Assembly: GCF_019059575.1 (NCBI RefSeq)
Contig: NW_024881571.1
Coordinates: forward strand, 310,001 to 374,000
Source: Amphibalanus amphitrite
Taxonomy: Eukaryota > Arthropoda > Thecostraca > Balanomorpha > Balanidae
DNA: 64,000 bases
Reading direction: 5' to 3'
Shown: positions 24,001 through 36,314 of the stretch, in pieces
How positions within the stretch are numbered: position 1 is the stretch's first letter
Layout of the letters: every line of letters begins with the position of its first letter
Notes under the pieces: model-generated
What the model was told of the DNA's origin: nothing
What the model saw: only the letters and a program-made list of their open reading frames with translations
Databases searched by the model: none
Translations under genes and position numbers: made by a program

Positions 24001-25318
24001 GAAAATGTCCCACCGGAATGTCCCACTGTCGCGGGACGTTGTGTAACTGTACGGACGACAATTATTACGCAGCTTTGTTCTCCCGAAGATATTCGAGCCG
24101 ATCGGTTTTTGCCCAAGCCATTTGTTATATAAGTTTGCGGTGTTATTCTGGTTGCTATCTGAGAAATAATTGCTGTTTTGAGCATTGCTAAATTCATCAG
24201 CATTCAATTAAAGCTCATCAGTAAGCATGCCTGTATCTGCTAGCATGATAATTTTTTGTGTGTATGTTGCACAAGGCGATCGAAACTTATTGTTTCCTAA
24301 AAGTTATTCCGAAAGACCTTTCTTGTCTGTATGCCTTAAAAATGTTCATGAGTATAAAGTTGCATAATGCATAGCTTGTGACGTCCCCTGCGTTAGGCGA
24401 TGGCCTTCCCTCCGTCATCATCCTTCAGGCCCGACCGCAGAATACAGGTGCAGCGTACCGGCTGAGTTGTGAAACCTGTCGTGCGGCTTTCTCAGTGTCC
24501 TGGGACGTGTCGTTGTGTATGCGCCTGGCACCTATCGCAGTTACATCGCAATGCAGCGGCAGCGGAGGGGGTTTCTCCGCTCAGTCGAGTCGCCTGCTGG
24601 ACCCGAAGTTGCCAAGGAGACCGCTTCAGACAGGGCCAGGCCAGTGGGTCGGAGGCGCGTCAACTTTGAATTGTAAATTCCGTCAGCCGGGTGTCGACAG
24701 TGGCAGTAGTGCTGGGAGTTTTCGCACAATCCGCATGAACCCGTGATAAATGAATGATATCTTCTCGGAGTCCGCCGCAGGAAGCTCGAGCGCCATTTCA
24801 AATCTATGATATGAGTAGAGCCAATGGACGTTCAGTTAGGCAGTAGCAGAGGCCCTGAAACAAATGTCTTTGATTAAGCACCCTTGTCATGACCTAGTTT
24901 TTTATCACAGCTAATTTCGTTCTTGTCTTGTGACGTCATGTCGTCAGACAGAGCTCTTATATTTAGAACGACTCAGACGGAACCTTAGCAGCATATACTA
25001 TGCGTTATTTTGCCTTTGAGCCTAAAAAATGACAACCACCGTCATTCCTCTTGATAGGCTCGAATTGGAGCGTTCAGTCTGTGACACTTCAGACTGACAG
25101 CAGCTTTACACACCGTCCTCAACACAGCTTTACACCGCGAGCCTCAACGCATTCAACAACACAATAAGCGTCATTCACCATTACCATAGCACTCACGGCT
25201 TTGACGTGAGCTCCTCAGACTCCAGATTGGGCCTCTCAATCCGTAGTGCACCCGCCGCAAAAGTAAATAGTCGGCCGACAGAAAGCATCCCTCTCGGCTG
25301 AATGAGATCACCACTTGC
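21089..25318. other. Gene-free stretch
   Basis: No supported gene or transposon termini. It includes a G-tract at about 23908 and low-complexity GC-rich DNA at about 23880-24060. A Lys/Glu-rich minus-strand frame near 22330-22440 has weak splice context and no recognised family. Confidence 0.4.
22578..22603. repeat. (AC)n microsatellite
   Basis: Thirteen uninterrupted AC units. Confidence 0.95.
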
Positions 25319-25471
25319 CAGTCGTACAGATGGACTATGAGACGTGGCAATGACTGCAAGTTCGTTGCCTTCCCAGACGAGTGAGTTGACATTAGCTTCA
25401 CCGCTGTCAATGCGGATCTTTGGTAATTTGTCAACCGGCTTCGACTTCAGACGATAGTGACGGAGCGATTC
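25319..25471 (-). CDS. Isolated WD40-like exon, possibly IFT140-related
   Basis: A 153-bp, phase 0/0 exon candidate of 51 aa. It has an acceptor (CTTTACAG) just upstream and a GC-type donor (GCAAGT at 25318-25313) just downstream. The end reads ANVNSLVWEGNELAVIATS then PSVRL, the second half of a WD40 blade. A following exon would be expected to open with Trp-Asp. The style recalls the beta-propeller of the ciliary protein IFT140, from memory only. No partner exon was recognised within the window, so it may be a fragment, a captured exon, or part of a gene with long introns. Identity is uncertain. Confidence 0.3.
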
Positions 25472-27670
25472 CTGTAAAGCCGGTTGCTGGCAGTAATCCA
25501 TTGTGAATTGGCATTCAGAATGCCATTTCTCTCAGCGGTCGGCGGAAACTTTAAGCCTGACCTCTCGCTCGCTGGATCTGACAGAGTGTTGATTTGATGA
25601 GTTTGAATGCATATTTCTCAGTGGTATTCAGCCAGCATGCGCTCTCGCTTACAGAATTCACGCGATGGCAGAGTTGGGCTTATTAAACCATTGTAGCATA
25701 GCATTCCACCTGCTACTCTGTAAGGTCAATCGAGCTTCAATTGTCAAATTTGCTTCGTTCATTTGCTTCACCATGTTCCCTGATATGCAAGATGGACTGT
25801 ACTATTAATTCATCTGCAAGTTATGTGGAATCGTCGAAATTCTTACTGGATCTGATGAGAGCAATCACAATACTCATGCTCCAAATCACATGCGGTTAAA
25901 TATCTGCATTCGAGCACAATGTCTTACTGAGTCGGACTATTAACCTCATTGGTGGCATTGGCGGCGAACGTCGTATTTAGGTTACGATCGCTCTTACCGC
26001 GCGCCCCACCTATACCATGCCCTATTCCTACCGTCGTCGTCGGCTTCACACCACCGCTCGATGCGGTAAGATGTGGTCCAGGGCCGGCGTGGTCCCACTC
26101 TATCGACGTGAATATCGAACCGGGAGGGGTGGCAGTGTCGTAAGTGGGGCGAGCATCGTACGAGGGGCGATGGGGAGGATGTTGTGACGTTGCATCGCGC
26201 CACAGGGGACTTATGACGGCTTATGGTAGTTATGGCGACTTCCAGCGACTTCCGGTGAATTTGGAATGGGCTCAGACGCTGCTACGTTCGATGCTGTGGA
26301 GTAAAACGGACCATTTGGCAGCTTAATAATGGTAACACCTGCCAAGGACGCTAATGAGCCCCAGTTTTTAGATTTGTAGATCGATGTTTATTGATCCATT
26401 CTGCGCCTCTTCATTCGATCTTTTCCGAGAAATGCTCAATAAAATGCCCGCTCTTTCAATGAAAAGTGCGCTGTTACCGTTAACTCTACGCAGTCTATGG
26501 GACTAATATGCCATCCATTGAAGAATTGGTTCATTTCATCGAGCTCAATAACCGAATTGAGTGGGGCCCGGTGCTGGTAGCTGAGGCGGCACTCGTCTGG
26601 TGTTACGGCGGCCGTGACAGCCGGGTGGCGTCCGTATACCTACAGGCGTAGGGTGGCGTATAGGTATACCTACAGCTGCGTCACATGGTGACAACTGTCC
26701 AACCAGCTGTCTGGCCAACGCTCAGATCTACCGGCACCAGCAGAGAGCTTCGGCGAGTCATCGCAGGGCTGCCGTATGTGGCTATTTTGCGTGGATGCAG
26801 AAATAGACGTGGGTTTTTAGACCAAAATATCTTATACGGATTACCTGGGTCTTGAACGTATTTGCAGTTATTCCCCTTTGTGTGACAACAATAATCTTGC
26901 TACTTAGTCGGCAAGAGGCAGCGGACCAAACACCTGTAGTTATGCTGTACCGCAAAGCTTTTGATGCATATGAACTTCCAGTCCATAGATGGCGTTAGTA
27001 GTCAACGCCTGCAGTTAGGCTGTACCGCAAGGCATGCATGTTTTTGCGGCACCGTCTTACGATGCAGAAAACTACCAAAACTTTCATGATTTATGAGAAT
27101 AGGATAGGCGGGTGGAGAAGGTTCGTTGCTGGGTGCTAGGCCACGGTGTCAGCCCTGCCTCACGACATTATCACGCTGAGCTCGTGTTACTCGCTCTGCG
27201 TGTCACCTCGTCCTTGTGCCGTCCTCGTATGTCATCCAGTCCTCGCGCCGTGCGGCCGCACGCGTCACTTGCAGGATTGCGTGACCCGTGTCTGTACCCA
27301 CCCTTGTGTGGACATTGGGATGTCTCAGATCATCGCACTCCACACTTCTAAGCCTGGTCTGTGACACATGTGTGTACCAACTGTACTACATTTTGCAGAT
27401 ACAACAGATCCCTTGATCTATTGACACACCACTGGCACGAGGTCTTTATCACACACAGTACACACCCAGCGCGAACTCACCCGAAACCGAAACCCGGAAC
27501 TAAACCTGCCGACTGAATGATTTCCCGATCGACCCCAGCACCGACGACTGCCTGCCCTTTCATAATAGGAACCGACGAGCTGTCCTGGACCTTTGTATCG
27601 GATCGCCGCGACGGCCCCGACCCTCGCCTGGGGGCGGAGCGGGGTCTTTGTCAGCCTGAGTCGCGTGCCG
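25472..27670. other. Gene-free stretch
   Basis: Apart from the dispersed repeat at 26928-27030 and a short TATACCTACAG repetition (about 26630-26675), nothing is recognised. Confidence 0.4.
26928..27030 (+). repeat. Dispersed short repeat, two partial copies
   Basis: CTGTAGTTATGCTGTACCGC is followed by a second unit with CATAGATGGCG, then CAACGCCTGCAGTTAGG and CTGTACCGCAA. Same family as 48158-48298 and 52130-52200. Confidence 0.6.
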
Positions 27671-27674
27671 CCAA

Positions 27675-27775
27675 GCGACCAATCCAGGCCAGGCTGCTAA
27701 TTGGTCCTCGGCACTGCTCGTGTGACGTAGGTTTGCGTCACTGTGGTGACGTCACGAGCTAGCCGGAAGTTCGCG
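27675..27775 (+). promoter_or_regulatory. Promoter-like cluster: CCAAT pair, three CRE-like sites, ETS site
   Basis: CCAAT (27679-27683) and inverted CCAAT (27700-27704) are followed by TGACGTAG, GCGTCA, a full TGACGTCA (27747-27754) and CCGGAAGT (27763-27770). This order is typical of TATA-less promoters. It is the best candidate for the EEPD1 promoter, 2.4 kb upstream of the first coding exon, but no untranslated exon was delimited. Confidence 0.45.
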
Positions 27776-27780
27776 TTCAA

Positions 27781-30129
27781 TATTCATGCTTTATTGCGCC
27801 ACGTACAGGGAGGTTTGGATGAAGCGTCACTGACCGCTGTCTTCTGTCGTTAACCGGTCTCGACAACAGAAATCCTGCGCTAGCTGTCGGGGAGGGCGAT
27901 GTGTTGCTACCTCACAGGCCCCATGGGCGATGCTACTGATGTGCAATACAGACCACCAAGCCATCGCTGGCCAGGGCATTGACAAAGGGTCATGACCTCG
28001 GCTCTGTGATCATCACTGAATGTGGCAGCTGATGAATAGGGCACAAATAGCTCCATTCATTCCTGTATTCGCCCGCGTGGTATACATAGACTCTTTCTGA
28101 GTGATGTACGAATAAAAACCTGTAGACCCCCTTTATCATTAGGGATGTTCAAGGCAAGATTACTTTACTGTATGTCTCTTTTTCTTTATTGGATCTCTGT
28201 CTCAGCCAGTACCGCTGCTCGCTGATGGGTGAGGGAGGACTATGTTTCGGTGGCGGAATGCCGATGTTTCGGTGTGTGATATACCGCCGGCATGTCTGGC
28301 GCTCAGGCCGGTGAGGTTACTGTCCGAACCGCTCAGCCAATATGTCACCTGACTGAGATATCCGTACGGCTATATGGCCAGACTAATCAGCTGTGATAAT
28401 ACCGCATGCTGAGGGACGATTGGTTGCGTGCTTCAGGATCTTTGGCTTACATTACATTTGTGGCATTCGTTGATGTTACTATTGTTGCTGATTGTACGCT
28501 CATGACCGATGAAATGACGCATGCATAGGCAATGTTTCACCCACTCATCTAATTCAGAGGTTGAAACTGTTATTTAAAAAAGAATCAATTCTGAAATGAG
28601 AAGCCCTTCAAGTCAAAAACAGGTTTCGCACTTTTCCTGTGTCCATTCCGCCATACTGGCCAATGACCATGTACTGGCAGCAAAGTCGCCGGTTATTCGA
28701 GGTCTTTCCGGATGACACTGGCAGGTTGCCTCGGCAGAAATTCCATGCGGCACCATGTGACTTTCCGGGTTCTGTTTGGTGTCCTCGTTGACCCTGCCTT
28801 GGGGGTGGCCCCGACTCCGGTGACCTCCATCCTTTGGCGCCCATCAAGGCTCTAGCTCTCCACTGACGAGTAAGCATCCGATGACGCTCATTAGTCTCAG
28901 AGTTTGTCACGGTCACCGAGACAGGGACTCGATGTCGGAGACGGAGCGGAAATGGTGGACAGGGGTTGCGAAGGAAAGAGGAGTCGTTACGGTTCTCGAG
29001 TATCTGGAAATGCCGCGGACAGTTAGGGAGCAATAAGAAGTGAAAAAGTAAGGCTATTACGATGGCCAATTGCTTCTCTGACGCCTTGGTAGCTTTCTTT
29101 TAAAGACGAAGCTGTTGGTGGTTTCAATTTTGGGGCTTCAATGCATGGGCATCTTAGATGAAAGGGCTGCTATTGGCGTAGCTTACAATGTATGACGAAT
29201 GGATCTTAGTGCTATCCTTCAGACACTTCCGGCCAGGCAGAGGTCCGAGCAATATACCGTCATCTTGGCACTGGTCCTGTGACAGGGACGGGTCACTGCG
29301 CTATAACGGGCCGGATGATTTAGTGGCATCGTCCCCGGACCGCTGCCGCTCCCGACTGCAGGCACGCCGCCAGTGACAGGCTGGCTGTGTTGATATGCAG
29401 TCTTGTAATGCACGTCCTAAGATGAGTTCAACTCTCTTGGAAGCGTAGCTTTTGCGCCAACCCAATCCTTTTGACGCCTTTTTGATGGCTGAAGCCCATC
29501 AGGCCCATGACAGCTTGCATGAAAAATCGCTCCTCTCCACACCAGTAATAGGGTTAAAGCCCTATTAAATATTTTATTTCAATCCTTCTCTTTGAAAGGG
29601 AATTGCATTCCACACGTAATAACCGACTCCCTCGGCTGGAAAAGCTATTGGGACGGCACGCGTGTGGGGCGCCATCCTTAATGCGGTATTCGACAGCCAT
29701 AGTTCGCCGGGTCATGGCCCGGTGAGCTGTGAACCATGCGTCATTCAGACACCATTTGAGTGGCACTCGCGTTTACCGTCCACGTTTCTGACACGGTGAA
29801 CCCATTACTGAATTCCAGCATTTGTAGGATCCGGGTCATAAGTTGGCACCATGCTCCAGCGTTTATGCTGTGTGGGTAGAACGTTTGAGAGATATGAATG
29901 ATATTTCGCTCTTGCTCTGAATTCACTGCTGGGCCGAGTGTATATTACAGTTGATGGTTTGCTGGTACTGTTTCAAATAATCAGGCTGAACACATTTGCT
30001 TTCACCCCCATTTGATCCCACCGCTTCTGCTGCCACATTTTTCTTTGGTAAGATATCCGTTTAACCGCACTCAGCTGTGCAACCTTTCCTAACCCATATC
30101 TCGTGGCCAAGCTTTTCTGACGGCTGTCG
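27781..30129. other. Region between promoter-like cluster and EEPD1 first coding exon
   Basis: Presumably EEPD1 5' intron. A 153-codon minus-strand frame (28608-29069) opens with a hydrophobic stretch but has no recognisable domain or splice support. Confidence 0.35.
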
Positions 30130-30144
30130 CTTCTTTCCGCAGCG
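30130..30144 (+). other. Splice acceptor and 5' leader of the EEPD1 first coding exon
   Basis: A pyrimidine tract ending in CAG at 30140-30142 precedes the ATG by only two bases. The first coding exon therefore begins at 30143, and at least one untranslated exon must lie upstream. I could not place that exon. The CCAAT/CRE/ETS cluster at 27675-27770 is a candidate promoter for it. Inferred from splice-site consensus only. Confidence 0.6.
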
Positions 30145-33100
30145 ATGGGCCAGAAGAGCAGCTCGCCTGCTATGGAGCAGGGTGGCCCGGAGCGTGCCAG
30201 CACCCGCAGTCACCACCTCCGCGGATCGCTCAGACGCCGTCTCAGGAGGAAGGACATCAGCGCCACGTTCAACATGCTCGGCGCCGGCTTCAGGGTGAGT
30301 GATGTCACACTCTTGGATGGCTAGCTTCAGCTTTTGATCAGCTTCAGGACAAGTGCTGTCACACTGGTCAAGAATATAGGTCATTTTTAGAGTATGGGTG
30401 TAGTAGCCACAATCGTAGATGACTGGATTCAGGATGCATGTTGTGGCAGCTAAAGTTCCGGGAGATTCGTTCAATAGACGGTATTCAGGATAGCTCATCC
30501 CTGTCCACTTGTTTGTAGAATCATCAGCGTCTCGTTGACCGGCGATTTTCTCAGTGGCGGTCTGTGATCAGGATCACACACAAACAGCTCCGTGTTTACA
30601 TCCGGATAGCTCTGTCTCCGTAGGAGCCACCGTCGGATGGTGGGCTGCTCAGCGGCAGACGGAACTGGCCGGGTCGATGGGCGATCCCCCTCCCCTACTC
30701 CCCTCCCACTCCCCAGTACGTCCGGGACACAGACCGTCACCGAGTCATTGTAAAGCGCCGACGCGTCGCCGCTGGATCTAATGTGCGTGGGTCGATGAAT
30801 TTATCATGGAGAGTGGTCTGAGCTTCCCGTTTTAAAGACAATCAGTCTGCAGGATGAAACTTCGTTTGAAATGCTAAAATATTCTCAATTTCAAATGATG
30901 TGTAACGATACATAAACTAATTATTCCGTACCAAAATGTACGTAGTGTTGTTGCAAATTGCGCAAAGCGCATTCTTACACATGGGCACAATAAGAGCTTA
31001 GCACAAAGTATTTCGTCAACCCGTTTCGGTATAACTTGCAAGGGCCATTTGGTGATCCTGGGTGGATCCCTGATATCTATTGACGGTAGCGCTATAGGAT
31101 ATTGTGGGCAGCTCCAGAACCGTACTACGGCACCATTATAGCCGTATTCCCACGGTGGATGAAGGGCGAGCTAACGCTAACGACGCTGTCGGCGCCGACG
31201 GCGAGCGGGACGCTGTCGGTGCCGACGGGGAGCGGTCCTGCAGCGTCGTGTCCGATGATAGACCACCTGTGGCGGGTGGCCGCGGGGATGCTGGGTCAGT
31301 GTGCTGTTGGTTGACCCATCGGGCGAGGCATATAAGCATCTGCCGATTTGTATTGATTCGGTGTCGTAGCTCCGGTGGTAATTCTAAATATAGCAGCAGC
31401 GATTGATTTACTAATAAAAATGGATATGTTGCCTAATATATTATATGTGATATTGAGACAATTGATGATCTGAGTTGCGAACGACTAGGTGCTGACTTGT
31501 TCGACTAAGTTTACTCCAAGGTATACCTGGAATGGCGGCTCTCCTATATACTTCAAGTTATATTATGTATGTTATATCTTGAGTTTGTTTCTGGGTATTT
31601 TGTTAATTGTTTAGAAGCTTGGGCGAGCATATATTGAACGTTTACGTCCGCAACAAGACCGGCCGATTGTAATTGCTTTTAGTTTAAGTGGTACGAACTT
31701 CAAAGTCCTGCAGGCACCCTCATAGTACGTAGTTAGTTTATGATTAATCCTAAGCTGAGTTTATAAGTATTCCAATTGTATCATGATAATTGTTTTAGGC
31801 CTGTTTACTGCATATATGACAGTCTCTTTTGCTATTTCCACATGTCCTTTACTCTTTCCGCGTATACGACTACTGAGAACCATGTCTCATATACTCGCTC
31901 TGCACTGTTTTGCCATCATTATTTAGATCTCGGAATTACGCTACAGGTCCGTATATCAGGTGTTATATATCAGGTGTTGACTATTTGCGGACGGTGCTCG
32001 CACCTCATGTTGGGAGATATAGGTACGCACTGCGCACAACAGTAAACAGAAAACAGGGACGCTGCTGACCAGATGACTCAAGTTTATACCTTACGGTAAA
32101 CACAGCTCAATATTTCCACAAAGAACGGATCTGGTAAAGGGTGCATACGTCAGTAGGATGTTGAAGTTTCACAACATAAGGACATTGCTATTGCTAGAAT
32201 TAAAGTGAGCAGTTATATAGTTTTGAATGCTTACACGAAAGATCCCCAGGTCCTGTTCTGACTCATCTATCACGAGATTCGGTGAACGGAGAAACAACTG
32301 CGCAGTCGGGTCACACGGAAGCCGCGTCACTGGTCGTGACGCGTGTCACGGGACGGTCCGTCACGGGAGACGTATATGGCGGACCGTGAAGCTAGGCTCG
32401 TGACCAGTCGCGACTGCTCGTTCACAATTGTGACCTACATATGGTTACGTGTGGTCAAGGGGTAAAAGAAAGAGATCAATTTTTAGTTATGTTTAATTAT
32501 TTGTTGTTTTTCTCAGTATTTTTTTTTTACAAATCGATTACGAAAATTATCTTTTCGATTTTGAGTTCTGGAGGTTTACTGCCTTTAAATGCCGACTTTG
32601 ATATCTCACTTAGGGAAATGATGTAATATCCCGGGCTTTATTAAATTCCACGGAACTCATTTCAGCGCGACATAATGTGGTGCATAAAACCATACGAGTT
32701 CCAATTACTTACAGATGTCTTATTAATGCCACTTCTTGCCGTCCTCTCATTGTTATAATGGTATCGCGCAACTGACGTCGATAGTGGGCTTCATACACTA
32801 ACGATATTTGATTTTCATTGTACTTATGTCAAGAACATTTCACTGATAATGCCATGACTTTAGCCAATACATTTAATTTTTTGTTTCTTTTTTTACCAGA
32901 ATATGCTATTCCTTGGCGGACACGCGGTATATTTTGTCTTATCTTTGGCCCTTTATCTTTGGCTAATATTAAATCAGCTGGCCTGTTTTGCGGCTAAGAT
33001 AAAGTGGGATATGGATCAATGAACATTTTAGACCTGATACTTTCTTGAGTTTCTATAGCATGGCTTTACCTCCAAGATTTCTCGAGAGCGGCCGCACCAT

Positions 33101-36100
33101 CTCAATCTGGAGCTATGCTCGACATCGATTTAAAGTAACGTGACACGACTGCCACCGGCAGCCGAGCTGGCGGAGCTAACTGGCCGAGTTGGGAACTTAT
33201 TGGGCTGTGTGAAATTGGTTAAGTGTGGAGAACGACTAAGGGCTGGAGCGAACAGCCCAATAGGCCAGTAATTGAAGAGGGCAATGTATTTTGGCGGAAG
33301 AACTCAGCAGTTTATACGGCGCTGAACTTAATGATAATTTGCCTCAGTTAATAAACTGCGGTAGCTGTCAACGATGCCCAGAAACTGTTTGGATGGATCC
33401 CAACTGGACGACGAAACCGGGCACCCGTTCTTCCACGCTTGACACCCCGATACATGTCCCAATGTCTGAGTCTGACATCACCTGTTCTCATCCCTCAGGC
33501 CTCTCCTTGATTGTCTCACCGTGTTGTCTCCCTGACTGTCTCACCCGTCTGTCTCCTTAATTGTCTCACCTATGTCTCCTTTTCTCCGCAGAACGCGCCG
33601 CTGGACGTGAATACAGCCACCGAGGAGCAGCTGGCCGCGCTGCCCGGTCTGTCAGCCCCCCTCGCCGCCAACATCGTGGCCCACCGGGCCGCGCTCGGCG
33701 GCTTCCAGCAGCCCGAGGACTTGGCGCTGGTGAACGGAGTCGGAGCGGCGCGGCTCCACCGGATCAGGGCGGGACTGTGCGTCGGACGACCCAACAACAG
33801 GTCAGTGGGGACGGAGCGCAGCGAGTTATTGTGACAAGCCATGTGAGATACTGTATACAGCGCGTAACATACATGAGTCTCTCGCATAACGTCTTGCACC
33901 GCTGGACGGCACCGCTGGACGGCTTCGCTGGACGCTTATTTCTTGTCGAAAGCCCACACGCCAATCGGTTTGCTGCTTGCGGATGACCGGTTGACAGTCA
34001 CCGTGACAAACTCTAACGGAACGGCGCCTGTCTCGGATAGCGTCTGGCTCCGACCGCAACTACCTACTCATGGGCTCGAGCCGCTAGCCAGCACGACTCC
34101 CATGCGCTCTCCCTTTCCTCTTCGCGACCAGCCACAGGAAACACACAAGGTCAATGGAACGTGGCGGTCCAAAACACTTTCTCCTTGCCGATGAGGTGTG
34201 AAATCTAACGGTCGATGACTCGGCTGGCGGGAAGCTTTGTGATGGCTCGATTGAGTGCGAGGGGTTGGCACGGGTCCCTGGCGCCGGATGTGTGGAGACT
34301 GAGGAGTAGGTATAGAGGTTGTATGACCTTTGGCGCTCGAGAGAACCGGGAAGTTTTATTTGAGCAGCTCTGTTGCGTTAGTATTCACCGCACAGCTTTC
34401 CTAAATGGGGTCACGTGCCGACCGTGCAATTTTAGGTGCTTGTTTACGACCTTCACGTGTTTTTGTTGTTTTGGACTTGATATTAATGTAGGCCGAAGAG
34501 CTCTTCATTTCCATTAAAATGTTGTGCGATATATCAAAGCGCGGCGTTATCAGGGTTAGCGGTTCGACGCGGGTCCAATTTATGATATCGGAATCGGTTA
34601 CGAGACAGTCGGATGCTATAATTACTTATTTCTGCCCATGTACCGTATATTTTACATTTGTGCTAGTTTGGAAAGCGTCTCAATACTTTATGTGCGACAA
34701 AGTTTCATTTTAATCAATAGCTAAACGTCTGCAGGATATGTCGGCCGGGGATTGCCGACTTACTTTGAGGTTCGGCGTGCCAGTGTGTCCGTAAAGCTGG
34801 TCTCGAGCACAGTGTGTATTTGACAATTCATATGTTCTCGGTTCCTAAGGTTTTAGAATCGATCCATGAGCTGTCGTCAGGTCGCTCTCCAGGTTGTGAC
34901 AGTCTATCTGCTGAACATTTTAAGTTTGCGGGTGTTCCATGTGCTACGCATCTATCGTTATGTTTCTCGATGATGGTGAGACATGGCGTCTTGCCTCCTT
35001 CTTTGTCGAAGGTGATACTTCGCCCTATTGTGAAAGATCGGACAGGCAAATTGACTGATAAGGATAACTATAGGCCAATAGCTTTGGCCACGGTGAGCTC
35101 TAAAATACTGGAGCGGGTCATACTCACTCGATGTAAAGCAAGTCTTCTCACTAGCGATCATCAGTTTGGATTTAAGGAGGGCCACTCCACCGATATGGCT
35201 GTGTATGCGTTAAAAGAAATTGTGGACCACTATTTGCGCAATAGGAGTGCAGTCTTTGTCTGTTTTCTGGACGCTAGAAAGGCGTTTGATCGCGTGAACC
35301 ATTGGACTCTATTTGATAAGCTGTTGAGTAGGGGAATGGATAATAGCGTTGTAAGGCTCCTCGTTCGGTGGCGAGACTCACAGAGGTATCATGTGCTTTG
35401 GGGTAAAACCCTCTCTGAGGAGTTCTCTGTGACGAATGGCGTAAGGCAAGGCGGGATACTCTCTCCGTACCTGTTTAATGTTTATACTGACCAGCTGTCA
35501 GAAAAATTGGACTTGAGTGGTGTAGGATGTCATTATCTGGGGAGTATAAACCACCTATATTATGCGGATGACATGGTGCTCCTATCCCCTACGCCACAGG
35601 GTCTGCAAAAAATGGTTGACATTTGTGCTGACTATGCAGGGAATCATGATATTGTGTTCAATACCAAGAAATCAGTGTGTATGTCGATTCTGCCTCCACT
35701 GTTTCGAAATATGATCCTGCCTGATATTGTGCTGTGTGGAAATGTTCTAGCTTATGTTGATCAGTACAAATATCTTGGCTTCCACATCACCAGCAGCCCC
35801 AAGAAAACTGATGATCTGGAAATCCAATATCAGTATCGTCTTCTTTGTTGTCGGGCAAACTCCCTGATCAGGAAATTTGCAATGTGCTCATATAATGTAA
35901 AACGGTACTTATACTCTACGTATTGTTCTAATGTACATGGTGTGCATCTGTGGCATTCTTATCGCTCTTCTGTGTCAAGGAAATTTACTGTTTGTTTCAA
36001 CAATGCAGCTAGAATGTTCTTTGGTTATCATCGTTTCTGTAGTGCGTCCGACATGTTTGTGAATGAAAGAATCGATAACTTTATGGCGATGTATCGAAAG

Positions 36101-36277
36101 GCCGTCTATGGATTCATGACTCGCCTGAGCCAGACGGACAACCGAATCGTATCCTCCCTATATGAAAGTGATCTGGCATGTTATTCATCGATTCGGAGAG
36201 CGTGGTGCTCTGCCCTGTACAGTGGTACAATTTTGATGTGATGTGACTGGTACTGGACCTCGAGTCTGTCAAATACA

Positions 36278-36314
<37 letters not shown>

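Noticed and set aside
28608-29069. 153-codon minus-strand frame with a hydrophobic N-terminus
   Set aside because: The Pro/Arg-rich remainder, lack of domain and lack of splice signals argue for chance.
32320-32420. GTCACGGG/GGTCCGTCACGGG cluster as a regulatory palindrome
   Set aside because: Pairing is short and imperfect; it is not distinguishable from GC-rich chance repeats.
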